This document shows positions 8,021-16,571 of a DNA stretch of 64,000 nt, in pieces. The stretch is from Anaerolineales bacterium (GTDB taxonomy: Bacteria > Chloroflexota > Anaerolineae > 4572-78 > J111), in assembly GCA_020634855.1 (NCBI GenBank), contig JACKAU010000004.1, positions 310,001 to 374,000 of the forward strand, read 5' to 3'. The number at the start of each line of letters is the position of its first letter. Position 1 is the stretch's first letter. The position numbers and the translations under genes were made by a program. The notes under the pieces were generated by a model, which searched no databases, was not told the origin of the DNA, and was given only the letters and a program-made list of their open reading frames with translations.

Positions 8021-10798
8021 ATGAATCAACAACAGTTAATTATCGAACTAACCAATATCGTCGGAGCTAGCGGCGTTCTCCATAAACCGGAAGAGATTTT
8101 GGTGTATGAGTACGACGCTTCCTTCGGCACTCACCCTCCGGATGTCATCGTTTTACCTACCACTACCGAACAAGTCAGCCAGATTGCCCAACTTGCGGCC
8201 CAACACCAGCTCCCCTTGGTAGTACGCGGGGCAGGCACCGGCTTATCGGGTGGGGCTATTCCGCTTAAGGGCGGTATCCTGGTGGTGCTGACCCGGATGA
8301 CCGGTATCCGCAACGTCGATTATCGCAACCGTCGCGCCGTTGTCGAGGCCGGGGTGATCAACCTGCACTTAGTCAACAAAGCCGCCGAGGGCGGCTACAC
8401 CTATGCTCCCGATCCCGGCAGCGGTCGGGTCAGTACGATTGGCGGCAATATCGCTTCCAACGCCGGCGGCCCGCACTGCTTGGCCCACGGGGTGACGGCT
8501 AACCACATTCTGGGGCTAAAAGTTGTCATGCCCGACGGCGAGATTACCGAAACCGGCGGCCCTTTAGCCGACTCCATCGGTTATGACCTAACCGGCGTAC
8601 TGGTCGGCTCCGAGGGGACGCTGGGGATCGTAACCGAGGCGACCGCCCAACTGATGCCGCAAGCCGAAACCGTTAGCACGCTGATGGTCGTCTTCAAAAC
8701 CAATGTCGAAGACGCCTCCGCCGCCGTGAGCGATGTCATCGCCCACGGCATCGTGCCGACTGCAATGGAGATGATGGACGGCATGGTCTGTCGGGCAGTA
8801 GAAGAAGCCGTTCATGCCGGCTATCCCGATGACGCCGCCGGCGTTCTCTTGATCGAAGTCGAAGGTCTGGCCGACGGCCTGGATGAGACGATGAGCAAGA
8901 TCGCCGAAATCTGCCGAGAGCACAACGCCAGCGAGGTTCACCGGGCCACCACCGCCGCCGAACGCACGGCCCTGTGGACCGGCCGCAAGAGCGCTCTTGG
9001 CGCGATGGGCCGCTTGGCCCCCAACTACTATTTGGAAGATGGCGTGGTGCCGCGCCACAAGTTGCCCGACGCGATGGCCTTGGTGGAAGAAATCGCCGCG
9101 AAATACGACCTGCCTATCGGTAACTTTTTCCACGCCGGCGACGGCAACATCCACCCGACGATTCTCTTTGACCGGCGCGATCCCGACGCCAAACATCGAG
9201 CGCACGAAGCCTCTGTCGAAATTTTGAACGCCTGTATCGAAATGGGCGGCACCGTTTCCGGTGAACACGGCATCGGCACCGAGAAACAGGATTTTCTGGC
9301 TAAGCTCTACAACCAGAACGACCTCGACGCGATGGCCGATTTGAAAGCATGCTTCAATCCCGACGGCCGGCTCAATCCCGGTAAGATTTTCCCGAAAACA
9401 TATCAGCCTTCGGTTACGATACGTGACGGCGCGACCAACGGGGCGATTGCCAAATCAACGACCAAGTCCAGTGCTGACCAGATCGCGGCCAAACTCGAAG
9501 GGGTGGTCGGGGCCAAAAATGTGCTGACCGGCGACGGCGCTCAGCCTTACGCTGTCGGCGACCAGCCGCCGGCTTTTGTAGCTCGACCGGGGTCTGTCGA
9601 AGAAATTTCGGCCCTGATGCGCTGCGCCACCGAAGCCGATTTGGCCGTGTCGCCGTGGGATGGCGGCGCTCAACGCTACCTGGGCAATCCGCTGGCCCGG
9701 CTCGATCTGGTCATCAGCCTGGAGCGGATGACGGAGGTACTGGAGCATTATCCCTCGGATTTGACGGCGGCAGTGCAAGCCGGTTGCACTTTGCAAGCGG
9801 CCAATGAGTCGCTGGCCAAAGTTAAGCAGATGCTGCCGCTGGACGCCCCGCTGGCCGGCCAAAATACGCTGGGCGGAATTGTCGCGGCCGGTCCGCTGGC
9901 CGCCGGCTTGCGCCGGTTGAGTTACGGTACGGTACGCGATATGATGGTCGGCATCCAAATGGTGCGCACCGATGGACGCGTTATCCGCCGCGGTGGGATG
10001 GTCGTCAAGAACGTGGCCGGCTACGATATGGCCAAATTGCAATATGGGGCGCTCGACACGCTGGGCGTCATCACCCAACTGAATCTGAAACTCTTTCCGC
10101 AGCCGGAAGACAGTGGGGCGGTGTTGGCCGGTTTTGCCGACCGCGCTCACGCCGGCCAGGTTGTTGACAAACTGATGACCTCGCGCTTGCAGCCGGCGAC
10201 CATCACCCTGTTCGACGCCGGTCTGGCGGCGCAGCTTGATGTGAGTCAGACCCAACCCTACTGGCTTTTTGTCCGTTTCGATGGCCGAGCGGCGGCCGTC
10301 AATCGCCAAATCAAGGATACGCAGAACTGGATGAACGCCGCCGGCGGAGGGGAGATAGTGACCTGGGAAGCCGCCACTCTAAACCGATACTGGACCACCT
10401 TGACCGACTTCGCCCAAATGGGCCAGATCAACGCCGATGAAGCGCTGCTGCGCGTCAACGTGATGCCGGCTGAGGTGGTCAATGGACTGGGCCGGGTATC
10501 GGCGCTGTGCCGCGAGCATGCCTTGGACCCCCACAGCTTGGTCGATGCAGCCAGCGGCGTCATATGGGTTCGGGTTCAGGCCGAGGCCGGGCAGTTAGCC
10601 GAGAACTTGGCTCCGCTTCAGCAGCAGTTGCTGGCGGTCGCTCCGCAAACGGTGATCGCGGCTTGCCCGCCGGAACTGAAGCCAGGCTTGAATGTGTGGG
10701 GCCGCCCGCCGAAAGCCGCCGCGCTGATGCAGCGCATTCGAAATCGATTTGATCCGCTTCACATACTCAACCCGAAGCGCTATCTGTTAGAGGTTTAG
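8021..10798 (+). CDS. glcDE: Glycolate/D-lactate oxidase, fused GlcD-GlcE subunits
   Basis: 925 residues, about twice the length of GlcD. Residues 1 to ~470 are GlcD: the FAD-binding PCMH fold (VLPTTTEQVSQIAQLA, RGAGTGLSGGAIPLKGG, then STIGGNIASNAGGPHCLAHG) and the C-terminal FAD-oxidase part (FFHAGDGNIHPTI, SGEHGIGTEK, NPGKIFPK). After a polar linker at ~470-490, residues ~490-925 are GlcE, a second PCMH module (FVARPGSVEEISALM, AGQNTLGGIVA, VVKNVAGYDMAKL). In E. coli these are separate proteins of one complex that oxidises glycolate to glyoxylate. A fusion fixes them 1:1. The ribosome site is AGAGGCGAGG. GlcF follows after 12 nt, so the complex is complete. Confidence 0.92.
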   Translation: MNQQQLIIELTNIVGASGVLHKPEEILVYEYDASFGTHPPDVIVLPTTTEQVSQIAQLAAQHQLPLVVRGAGTGLSGGAIPLKGGILVVLTRMTGIRNVDYRNRRAVVEAGVINLHLVNKAAEGGYTYAPDPGSGRVSTIGGNIASNAGGPHCLAHGVTANHILGLKVVMPDGEITETGGPLADSIGYDLTGVLVGSEGTLGIVTEATAQLMPQAETVSTLMVVFKTNVEDASAAVSDVIAHGIVPTAMEMMDGMVCRAVEEAVHAGYPDDAAGVLLIEVEGLADGLDETMSKIAEICREHNASEVHRATTAAERTALWTGRKSALGAMGRLAPNYYLEDGVVPRHKLPDAMALVEEIAAKYDLPIGNFFHAGDGNIHPTILFDRRDPDAKHRAHEASVEILNACIEMGGTVSGEHGIGTEKQDFLAKLYNQNDLDAMADLKACFNPDGRLNPGKIFPKTYQPSVTIRDGATNGAIAKSTTKSSADQIAAKLEGVVGAKNVLTGDGAQPYAVGDQPPAFVARPGSVEEISALMRCATEADLAVSPWDGGAQRYLGNPLARLDLVISLERMTEVLEHYPSDLTAAVQAGCTLQAANESLAKVKQMLPLDAPLAGQNTLGGIVAAGPLAAGLRRLSYGTVRDMMVGIQMVRTDGRVIRRGGMVVKNVAGYDMAKLQYGALDTLGVITQLNLKLFPQPEDSGAVLAGFADRAHAGQVVDKLMTSRLQPATITLFDAGLAAQLDVSQTQPYWLFVRFDGRAAAVNRQIKDTQNWMNAAGGGEIVTWEAATLNRYWTTLTDFAQMGQINADEALLRVNVMPAEVVNGLGRVSALCREHALDPHSLVDAASGVIWVRVQAEAGQLAENLAPLQQQLLAVAPQTVIAACPPELKPGLNVWGRPPKAAALMQRIRNRFDPLHILNPKRYLLEV

Positions 10799-10810
10799 AG
10801 GAGAATGACA

Positions 10811-12283
10811 ATGATGCCAACCAATACCTTTGAAGGGTTTCTTGATTTAGCGGGCGTTGACAAGCCTAGTGACGAAATTATGAACACTTGCGTCCGATGC
10901 GGGCTGTGCTTGCAATCGTGCCCCACCTACGTCCAACTTGAGGTCGAGCCGTCGTCGCCGCGCGGGCGGATTGCCCTCATCCGTGGTGTCGCCGAAGGCC
11001 GGCTGCCGGTTGATGCCCCCGGTTTCCTGCACCAGATGAACGAATGCCTCGGTTGTCTGGCTTGCCAGGCGGTTTGTCCCTCCGGCGTGCAGTACGGCCA
11101 TCTGTTGGAAGCCGGTCGCGCTCAAGCCGCCGCCGTGCGGGAGAAAAGCTGGCTGACCAAACTGATCGAGATTGTGGTCTACCAGGTGCTGTTTATGTCA
11201 CCGTTCCTGCTGCGGGTGTTTGGGCGCAGCATGTGGCTCTACCAGCGCACAGGGGTGCAAGCCTTGGTTCGCAAATCGGGCATCCTCAAGTTGATGGGTA
11301 TGGAGCACTCTGAAAAGCTGCTGCCTAAAATTAACGACCGGTTCGTCTACGCTCAAGGACAGCATTTCGCGCCGAAGTTGTTCACTAACGGCGTGAGTCA
11401 GGCCCAACCCGTTCTGCCCAAGCGGGTGGCGCTGCTGACCGGCTGCGCCCAAAGCATGGCCTTTGCTCACGTCCACGAGGCGACGATTCGCACCTTGCGA
11501 GCCAATGGCTGCGAAGTCCTGCTGCCCGAAGGCCAGCAGTGCTGCGGCGCGCTGCACGCCCACGGCGGTGACTTCGAGCGAGCGCGTGAGCTGGCCCGTA
11601 AAAATATCGATGCCCTGGAAGCAGTCAGCCCCGATATCGTGGTGGTCAACGCCGCCGGCTGTTCACACCACCTGAAGGAATACGCCCACCTGCTGCACGA
11701 TGATCCGGTCTACGGCCCCAAAGCCGAACAGTTTGTAGCCAAGGGCCGTGACATCACCGAACTCCTGGCCGAACTCGGTCCGCGCCCGACCCAAAACCCG
11801 CTGACCTGGCACGTGACCTATCAGGAACCGTGTCACCTGGCCCACGGCCAAAAGGTCACCAGCCAGCCGCGCCAGGTACTTAACGCCGTAGCCGGCCTCA
11901 AGTTGACCGAGATGAAAGACTCGGCCATGTGCTGCGGCAGCGCCGGCACCTACAACATCACCCAACCGGAAATGGCTGAGAAGCTGCTCGACAACAAGCT
12001 CAAAAACGCCATGGCCACCGGCGCATCGATCATCGCCACGGCCAACACCGGCTGCTCGATCCAACTGACCGCCGGCCTGAAAGATCGCCAAACGCCGATG
12101 CCGGTCATGCACATCGTCGAGATTTTGGATGCCGGCTATCGCCACGACGGTCTCTACGCCGACGGTACGTTCGACATCCCCGCCGAAGACGACACCCAAA
12201 CCAAGGCGATTGTCGCCGGCGTACTCGTACTGACGCTGGTGCTTATCGGCTGGGTGTTGAAGTCGCTCTGGAAGCGGAAGTAA
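10811..12283 (+). CDS. glcF: Glycolate oxidase iron-sulfur subunit GlcF with C-terminal membrane anchor
   Basis: 490 residues from ATG 10811, where AGGAG (10799-10803) is 7 nt upstream; an in-frame ATG at 10805 is too close to that site. Two 4Fe-4S motifs lie near the N-terminus: CVRCGLCLQSCP and CLGCLACQAVCP. Two cysteine-rich CCG domains follow (QQCCGALHAHGG and SAMCCGSAGTYN). Electrons pass from the GlcDE flavins through these clusters to the quinone pool. The protein is some 80 residues longer than typical GlcF because of a tail ending in one membrane helix (VAGVLVLTLVLIGWVL) and a basic end, which would tether the complex to the membrane. Confidence 0.92.
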   Translation: MMPTNTFEGFLDLAGVDKPSDEIMNTCVRCGLCLQSCPTYVQLEVEPSSPRGRIALIRGVAEGRLPVDAPGFLHQMNECLGCLACQAVCPSGVQYGHLLEAGRAQAAAVREKSWLTKLIEIVVYQVLFMSPFLLRVFGRSMWLYQRTGVQALVRKSGILKLMGMEHSEKLLPKINDRFVYAQGQHFAPKLFTNGVSQAQPVLPKRVALLTGCAQSMAFAHVHEATIRTLRANGCEVLLPEGQQCCGALHAHGGDFERARELARKNIDALEAVSPDIVVVNAAGCSHHLKEYAHLLHDDPVYGPKAEQFVAKGRDITELLAELGPRPTQNPLTWHVTYQEPCHLAHGQKVTSQPRQVLNAVAGLKLTEMKDSAMCCGSAGTYNITQPEMAEKLLDNKLKNAMATGASIIATANTGCSIQLTAGLKDRQTPMPVMHIVEILDAGYRHDGLYADGTFDIPAEDDTQTKAIVAGVLVLTLVLIGWVLKSLWKRK

Positions 12284-12323
12284 AATAAAACCAGTAGGGT
12301 AGGCCGCTGTCTTAGCCGAGCCC

Positions 12324-12344
12324 GGACAAATCAACGATTTGTCC
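12324..12344 (+). other. Small perfect hairpin after glcF
   Basis: GGACAAATC (12324-12332) and GATTTGTCC (12336-12344) are perfectly complementary over a 3-nt loop. It lies just before the glcF terminator and may protect the 3' end. Confidence 0.5.
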
Positions 12345-12352
12345 TATGATAT

Positions 12353-12389
12353 AAAAAGGAGTCCAAAATACACTTTGGACTCCTTTTTT
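12353..12389 (+). terminator. Rho-independent terminator of the glycolate operon
   Basis: A perfect 15-bp stem: AAAAAGGAGTCCAAA (12353-12367) pairs with TTTGGACTCCTTTTT (12374-12388), ending in a T-run on the plus strand and preceded by an A-run. It could therefore act in both directions. Confidence 0.92.
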
Positions 12390-12458
12390 GTAAGCCGCCA
12401 CACCAGATAATACAGTCCCAGTTATTTTGGTAAGATGAAATTTGAAATTTTTTCCCTC

Positions 12459-12487
12459 TTGACAAACCAAAGACTCTATGTTAAATT
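12459..12487 (+). promoter_or_regulatory. Promoter of the lacI-family gene
   Basis: TTGACA at 12459-12464, a 17-bp spacer, and TAAATT at 12482-12487 (4 of 6 matches to TATAAT). The -10 overlaps the left edge of the palindrome at 12484-12507. Confidence 0.65.
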
Positions 12488-12507
12488 ACTAATACGTATT
12501 AGTAATT
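12484..12507 (+). promoter_or_regulatory. 24-bp perfect palindrome, probable LacI-family operator
   Basis: A 24-bp perfect palindrome centred on TAC-GTA, core TTACTAATACGTATTAGTAA, lies over the -10 and start point of the lacI-family promoter. Further half-sites (TATTAGTAAT, CTATTAGTTA) follow at 12510-12530, so a second weaker site is possible. Position and symmetry fit autorepression by the repressor encoded 48 bp downstream. That this regulator binds it is inferred. Confidence 0.75.
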
Positions 12508-12554
12508 CCTATTAGTAATACCTATTAGTTAACTTGATAATATAGTAAGGTGAA

Positions 12555-13598
12555 ATGGTTAAAAGCCAGGCCAGCTCAAAGAAGAAGCGCCCATCAATGA
12601 ACGATGTCGCTCGATTAGCCGGAGTCTCGCAAACCACGGTTTCTTTTGTTCTTAATGACGTCGAGGGAGCCAATATTCCGCCGGAGACTAAAGATCGGGT
12701 TTTGGCGGCGGTCAAAGAATTGGACTATCGGCCCAACGCTTTGGCTCGTGGTTTACGCTCCAGCCAAACCCACACCATTGGGTTTGTGACCGACCGAATT
12801 GCGATCACACCCTATGCCGTTCGGACTCTGGAAGGCGCCCAAGATTTAGCCTGGGCCAACGGCTACTTGCTGCTGCTGGTCAATACCGGCGGCGATCAAC
12901 GCCTCAAACAGATCGCTGTTGATATGATGTTGGAGCGGCAGGTGGACGGTATCATTTACGCGACGATGTACCACCGGCCCGTCAAGCCCCCGGCCAATAT
13001 GCTTGAAGTTCCGGCTGTGCTAATCAACTGTTATACTGACGATCACTCCATCGCCTCAGTTGTGCCTGATGAAGTTTTGGGAGGGCGCACGGCGGTGGAA
13101 ACGTTACTTCAAAAAGGACACCGTCGCATTGGATTTGCTCTGGATAGTAATCCGGTTCCGGCAGCGGTAGGCCGTTTGGTCGGTTACAAGCAAGCGCTGG
13201 CCGCTTCCAATATCCCATTTGACCCCAATTTGGTGCAAACCGCTGAAAGCATCGCTTCGGGCGGCTACCAGGCGACAATGGCCTTAATGAGCTTGCCTGA
13301 TCCCCCAACAGCGATTTTTTGTTATAACGACCGCATGGCACTCGGCGCTTACAATGCCTTACGTGACCTCAACCTGGCCATTCCTGACGATATCGCCGTG
13401 ATCGGCTTTGATAATCAGGAACTCATCGCCGCCGACATAGCTCCCCCCCTGACTACCATGGCTTTGCCCCATTACGAAATGGGCCAATGGGGCGTTCAAT
13501 ACCTCCTTCAACTGATTGAAAATCCTGAACAAACCCAACAAAATCCCCCTATTCAACATATATTGCCGTGTCCATTGATCGAGCGAGCTTCAGTTTGA
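12555..13598 (+). CDS. LacI-family transcriptional regulator
   Basis: 347 residues. The N-terminal helix-turn-helix (MNDVARLAGVSQTTVSFVLN) and hinge (YRPNALARGL) are typical LacI/PurR features. The remainder is a periplasmic-binding-protein-like sensor domain (IGFVTDRIAITPY, GHRRIGFALD, AIFCYNDRMALGAYNALRDL, IAVIGFDNQELIA). The ribosome site is AAGGTGA before ATG 12555. It lies upstream of and in line with a sugar ABC importer and two glycosidases, so its inducer is probably the imported sugar or a derivative. The operator-like palindrome over its own promoter suggests autoregulation. Confidence 0.92.
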   Translation: MVKSQASSKKKRPSMNDVARLAGVSQTTVSFVLNDVEGANIPPETKDRVLAAVKELDYRPNALARGLRSSQTHTIGFVTDRIAITPYAVRTLEGAQDLAWANGYLLLLVNTGGDQRLKQIAVDMMLERQVDGIIYATMYHRPVKPPANMLEVPAVLINCYTDDHSIASVVPDEVLGGRTAVETLLQKGHRRIGFALDSNPVPAAVGRLVGYKQALAASNIPFDPNLVQTAESIASGGYQATMALMSLPDPPTAIFCYNDRMALGAYNALRDLNLAIPDDIAVIGFDNQELIAADIAPPLTTMALPHYEMGQWGVQYLLQLIENPEQTQQNPPIQHILPCPLIERASV

Positions 13599-13795
13599 GG
13601 AGACGCTTTATCGATTGATAACATTATTGAGTGAAAGGAGTAACAGCCAAATCGAAAATTTCACAAAGTTTATCTAAGGTGTGTTTTCACTTGGTAGTAT
13701 GCATAGGCAGCATCGAACGTACGTAACTGATTAAAAAGTTCATTGTAAAAAAGCAATGCTCCCCCAAAGGAGCAGAAAAATTGAGGAGAAGAATT

Positions 13796-15265
13796 ATGAA
13801 AAATCAAAGACGATTATGGCTCGTAGCCGCCTTGTTGGTGACGACCTTGATAGTACTAGCCGCCTGCGGCGGTCAATCCACCCCTCCGCCGGCAGCTCCG
13901 GCCGAAGAGGAAGCCCCGGCTGAGGCAGCCGCACCCGCTGAAGAGTCTGTTGCGGAAGAATCCGCCGACGATGCGGTTACGGAAGCCCCTGGCGCAGAAG
14001 AGGCGGCCGAGTCCGCTGTAGAAGCTGAAGAAGAACAGGCTGAAGATGCTGTTGCCTCTAGCGGCGATGCGATCCCGTTGAGTATGTGGTATCACGGGGC
14101 CGGCAACGATGAAGAGCGAGTCGTGATCACGCAGATCATCGACGATTTCAACGCGTCTCAAGATCAGTATGTGGTTGAAATGCAGGACTTCCCGCAGAAC
14201 AGCTATAACGAGTCGATTGTAGCCGGCGCCTTGGCCGGGAATTTGCCTGACATTATCGATATGGATGGTCCTATCATGCCCAACTGGGCCTGGTCCGGCT
14301 ACCTGGCGCCGCTGGACCTGCCAGAAGGCACCCTCGATGGCTACCTGCCCGGCGCTATTGGCCGGTGGGACGACCAGGTCTACTCTGTTGGATTGTGGGA
14401 TGCGGCCGTGGCGATGTTCGCTCGCAGATCGGTCTTGGAAGAAAACGACATCCGTATTCCAACCCTGGAAGAGCCGTGGACTAAAGATGAGTTCGACGCC
14501 GCGTTGGAAACCTTGCAAGCCACTGGCGAATTCGAATACGCCTTTGACCCCGGCATGGCCTGGACCGGCGAGTGGTACCCCTACGCCTTCTCGCCGTTTT
14601 TGCAGAGTTTCGGTGGTGACATTATCGACCGTGAAACTTACCTGTCTGCCGAGGGTGTGTTGAACGGCCCTGAAGCTGTAGAGTTCGGCGAGTGGTGGCA
14701 AAGCCTGTTTGAGCGCGGCTTGGCTCCTGGCACCTCTCAGGACTCCGCCGACCGCGATACCGGCTTCATCGATGGCCGCTATGCCTTACAATGGAACGGT
14801 AACTGGGCGGCTGTTCCGGCTCTGGAAGCCTATGGCGATGACATGCTCTTCCTACCGGCGCCCGATTTTGGCAATGGTCCAACCATCGGAGCCGCATCCT
14901 GGCAGTTTGGCGTGTCGGCCGACAGTGAACACCAAGAAGGCGCTAACGACTTTGTTGTGTTTGCGCTGCAGCCCAAATATTCGGCCGCGTTCTCTGATGT
15001 GTTAGGATTGGCCCCAACGACGGTTGAAGCAGCTGCAATGACTGAAAACTACGCCCCCGGCGGCCCGCTGGAGGTCTTTTATGAACTCAGCAAGCAGCAG
15101 GCTTTGATACGCCCGCCCACACCGGCCTACCTGTCGGCGGCGTTGGTTTTTGAGAAAGCCTTGGCCGACATTGCCAACGGTGCTGATGTTGTCACTTCAC
15201 TCGATGCTGCTGTTGACGAAATCAACGCCGATATCGATGCCAACAACGGTTACGGGTTTCAGTAG
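13796..15265 (+). CDS. Sugar ABC transporter, substrate-binding lipoprotein (CUT1-like)
   Basis: 489 residues from ATG 13796, with GAGGAGAAG upstream; the in-frame TTG 13781 lies ahead of that ribosome site and is rejected. The signal peptide ends in a lipobox (IVLAACGG), so the mature protein is a lipid-anchored lipoprotein. A Pro/Ala/Glu-rich linker follows at about 25-85, then a bacterial solute-binding fold (PLSMWYHGAGNDEERVV, NLPDIIDMDGPIMPNW, ALQWNGNWAAVPALEAYG). It would deliver a sugar or oligosaccharide to the two permeases that follow. It is separated from them by 178 bp holding a large inverted repeat, an arrangement that often gives excess binding protein over permease. Confidence 0.9.
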   Translation: MKNQRRLWLVAALLVTTLIVLAACGGQSTPPPAAPAEEEAPAEAAAPAEESVAEESADDAVTEAPGAEEAAESAVEAEEEQAEDAVASSGDAIPLSMWYHGAGNDEERVVITQIIDDFNASQDQYVVEMQDFPQNSYNESIVAGALAGNLPDIIDMDGPIMPNWAWSGYLAPLDLPEGTLDGYLPGAIGRWDDQVYSVGLWDAAVAMFARRSVLEENDIRIPTLEEPWTKDEFDAALETLQATGEFEYAFDPGMAWTGEWYPYAFSPFLQSFGGDIIDRETYLSAEGVLNGPEAVEFGEWWQSLFERGLAPGTSQDSADRDTGFIDGRYALQWNGNWAAVPALEAYGDDMLFLPAPDFGNGPTIGAASWQFGVSADSEHQEGANDFVVFALQPKYSAAFSDVLGLAPTTVEAAAMTENYAPGGPLEVFYELSKQQALIRPPTPAYLSAALVFEKALADIANGADVVTSLDAAVDEINADIDANNGYGFQ

Positions 15266-15303
15266 GTAATTAGGTTTTTCCTTCATCCCGGTCGCACGGG
15301 CAA

Positions 15304-15411
15304 CCCCTCTCCCATTTGTAAATGAACGAATTAATCGGGGAATCACAAAGCAAGTTTTGTAGCTCCGGCAAGTAATCCGATTAATGACTAAAACCACAAA
15401 TGGGAGAGGGG
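15304..15411 (+). repeat. Long inverted repeat between binding-protein and permease genes
   Basis: Perfect 16-bp arms CCCCTCTCCCATTTGT (15304-15319) and its complement (15396-15411) are 76 bp apart. An inner pair, ATTAATCGG and CCGATTAAT, nests inside. The transcript would fold into a long stem between the lipoprotein and permease genes. The 108-bp size and sharp ends also fit a small non-autonomous element. Confidence 0.8.
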
Positions 15412-15443
15412 CTAAGGGTGGGAGATAGCCAAAGGAGGCTAAT

Positions 15444-16571
15444 ATGACAACAACCGAAACAACTATTCAAACTCAATCTGAACCATTAAGTAGACTCAAT
15501 GACCGGCAATCGGAGTCCTTGACCGGTTGGCTGATGGCCAGTCCGGCGATACTGCTTTTGCTAGGGTTTTTGATCATCCCCTTCTTTTTTGCTTTTATTT
15601 ATTCCTTTACCAACCAGCGGCTCATCTCGCCGAACCCCACCGAGTTTGTGGGCCTCACCAACTTTAAGCGGCTGCTCACCGTTCGGGTGTTGAGGCTTGA
15701 GCCGGTAACGGACGAGGCGTCCGGCCAACCTGTCCTGAATGACGAGGGGAACTACACCTATCCTCGCGTGCGCGAATACACGCGCAACAATCCGGATTAT
15801 CCCCAATACGATGGCCTGCAGGAGTGGACCTACTTTGACATCGGCCAGACCCGCTGGATGTTACTGGCCGGCGATGCCGTGTTCATGAAATCGTTGGTCA
15901 ACACCTTCTATTTTGCCATCTTTATCATTCCGCTTCAGGGGGGGGTGGGCCTGGTGTTGGCTCTGCTGATCAACGAGCGCACCAGAGGGGTTAACATTTT
16001 CCGAACCATCTACTTTATGCCGGTTGTCGTCTCGATGGTCGTTGTTTCAATCCTGTGGAGTTTTATTTACGACGGGCAAAACGGCCTACTGAACAACATG
16101 CTCGAAGTAGTGACGTTTGGCCATTTTAATCCGGTCGACTGGCTGGGCAACCCGTCAACCGCCCTACCGGCGATTATTGTCATGTCAGCCTGGCAAGGAG
16201 TTGGTTTTCATATGATCATCTGGCTGGCCGGCTTGCAGACCATTTCTTATTCGTTGTATGAAGCCGCCGACATTGACGGGGCCAATACCTGGCAGAAATT
16301 CCTATATGTGACCTGGCCGGGGCTGCGCAATACGGCGATATTCGTCTTTGTGACCATCACTATGCAGGCCTTTGGACTGTTTACCCAGATCGATGTAATG
16401 ACCCGGGGTGGGCCGCTTGACTCCACAACGACCGTTATTTTCCAGGCCGTGCAGCAAGGTTTCGAGAAACAAAACATTGCCTATGGTTCGGCCATTTCGG
16501 TGGTCTTTTTCATTATGGTCCTATCCGTGGCCCTAATTCAACGCTATTTAACCAGGGAGAAAGCCGTATGA
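15444..16571 (+). CDS. Sugar ABC transporter permease 1 (MalF/UgpA-like)
   Basis: 375 residues with six or more membrane spans. The first is at about residues 30-52 (ASPAILLLLGFLIIPFFFAF). A polar loop of about 75 residues after span 1 is longer than usual. The cytoplasmic EAA loop that contacts the ATPase is clear (YEAADIDGANTWQKFLYVTW). The ribosome site is AAAGGAGGCTAAT. The stop codon overlaps the start of permease 2 (ATGA), showing translational coupling. No ATP-binding subunit is encoded in the cluster, so a shared MsmX/MsmK-type ATPase elsewhere is likely. Confidence 0.92.
   Translation: MTTTETTIQTQSEPLSRLNDRQSESLTGWLMASPAILLLLGFLIIPFFFAFIYSFTNQRLISPNPTEFVGLTNFKRLLTVRVLRLEPVTDEASGQPVLNDEGNYTYPRVREYTRNNPDYPQYDGLQEWTYFDIGQTRWMLLAGDAVFMKSLVNTFYFAIFIIPLQGGVGLVLALLINERTRGVNIFRTIYFMPVVVSMVVVSILWSFIYDGQNGLLNNMLEVVTFGHFNPVDWLGNPSTALPAIIVMSAWQGVGFHMIIWLAGLQTISYSLYEAADIDGANTWQKFLYVTWPGLRNTAIFVFVTITMQAFGLFTQIDVMTRGGPLDSTTTVIFQAVQQGFEKQNIAYGSAISVVFFIMVLSVALIQRYLTREKAV

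Noticed and set aside
8588..9268. Long minus-strand frames over glcDE and glcF
   Set aside because: High-GC antisense shadows without ribosome sites; the plus-strand products are well-known enzymes.
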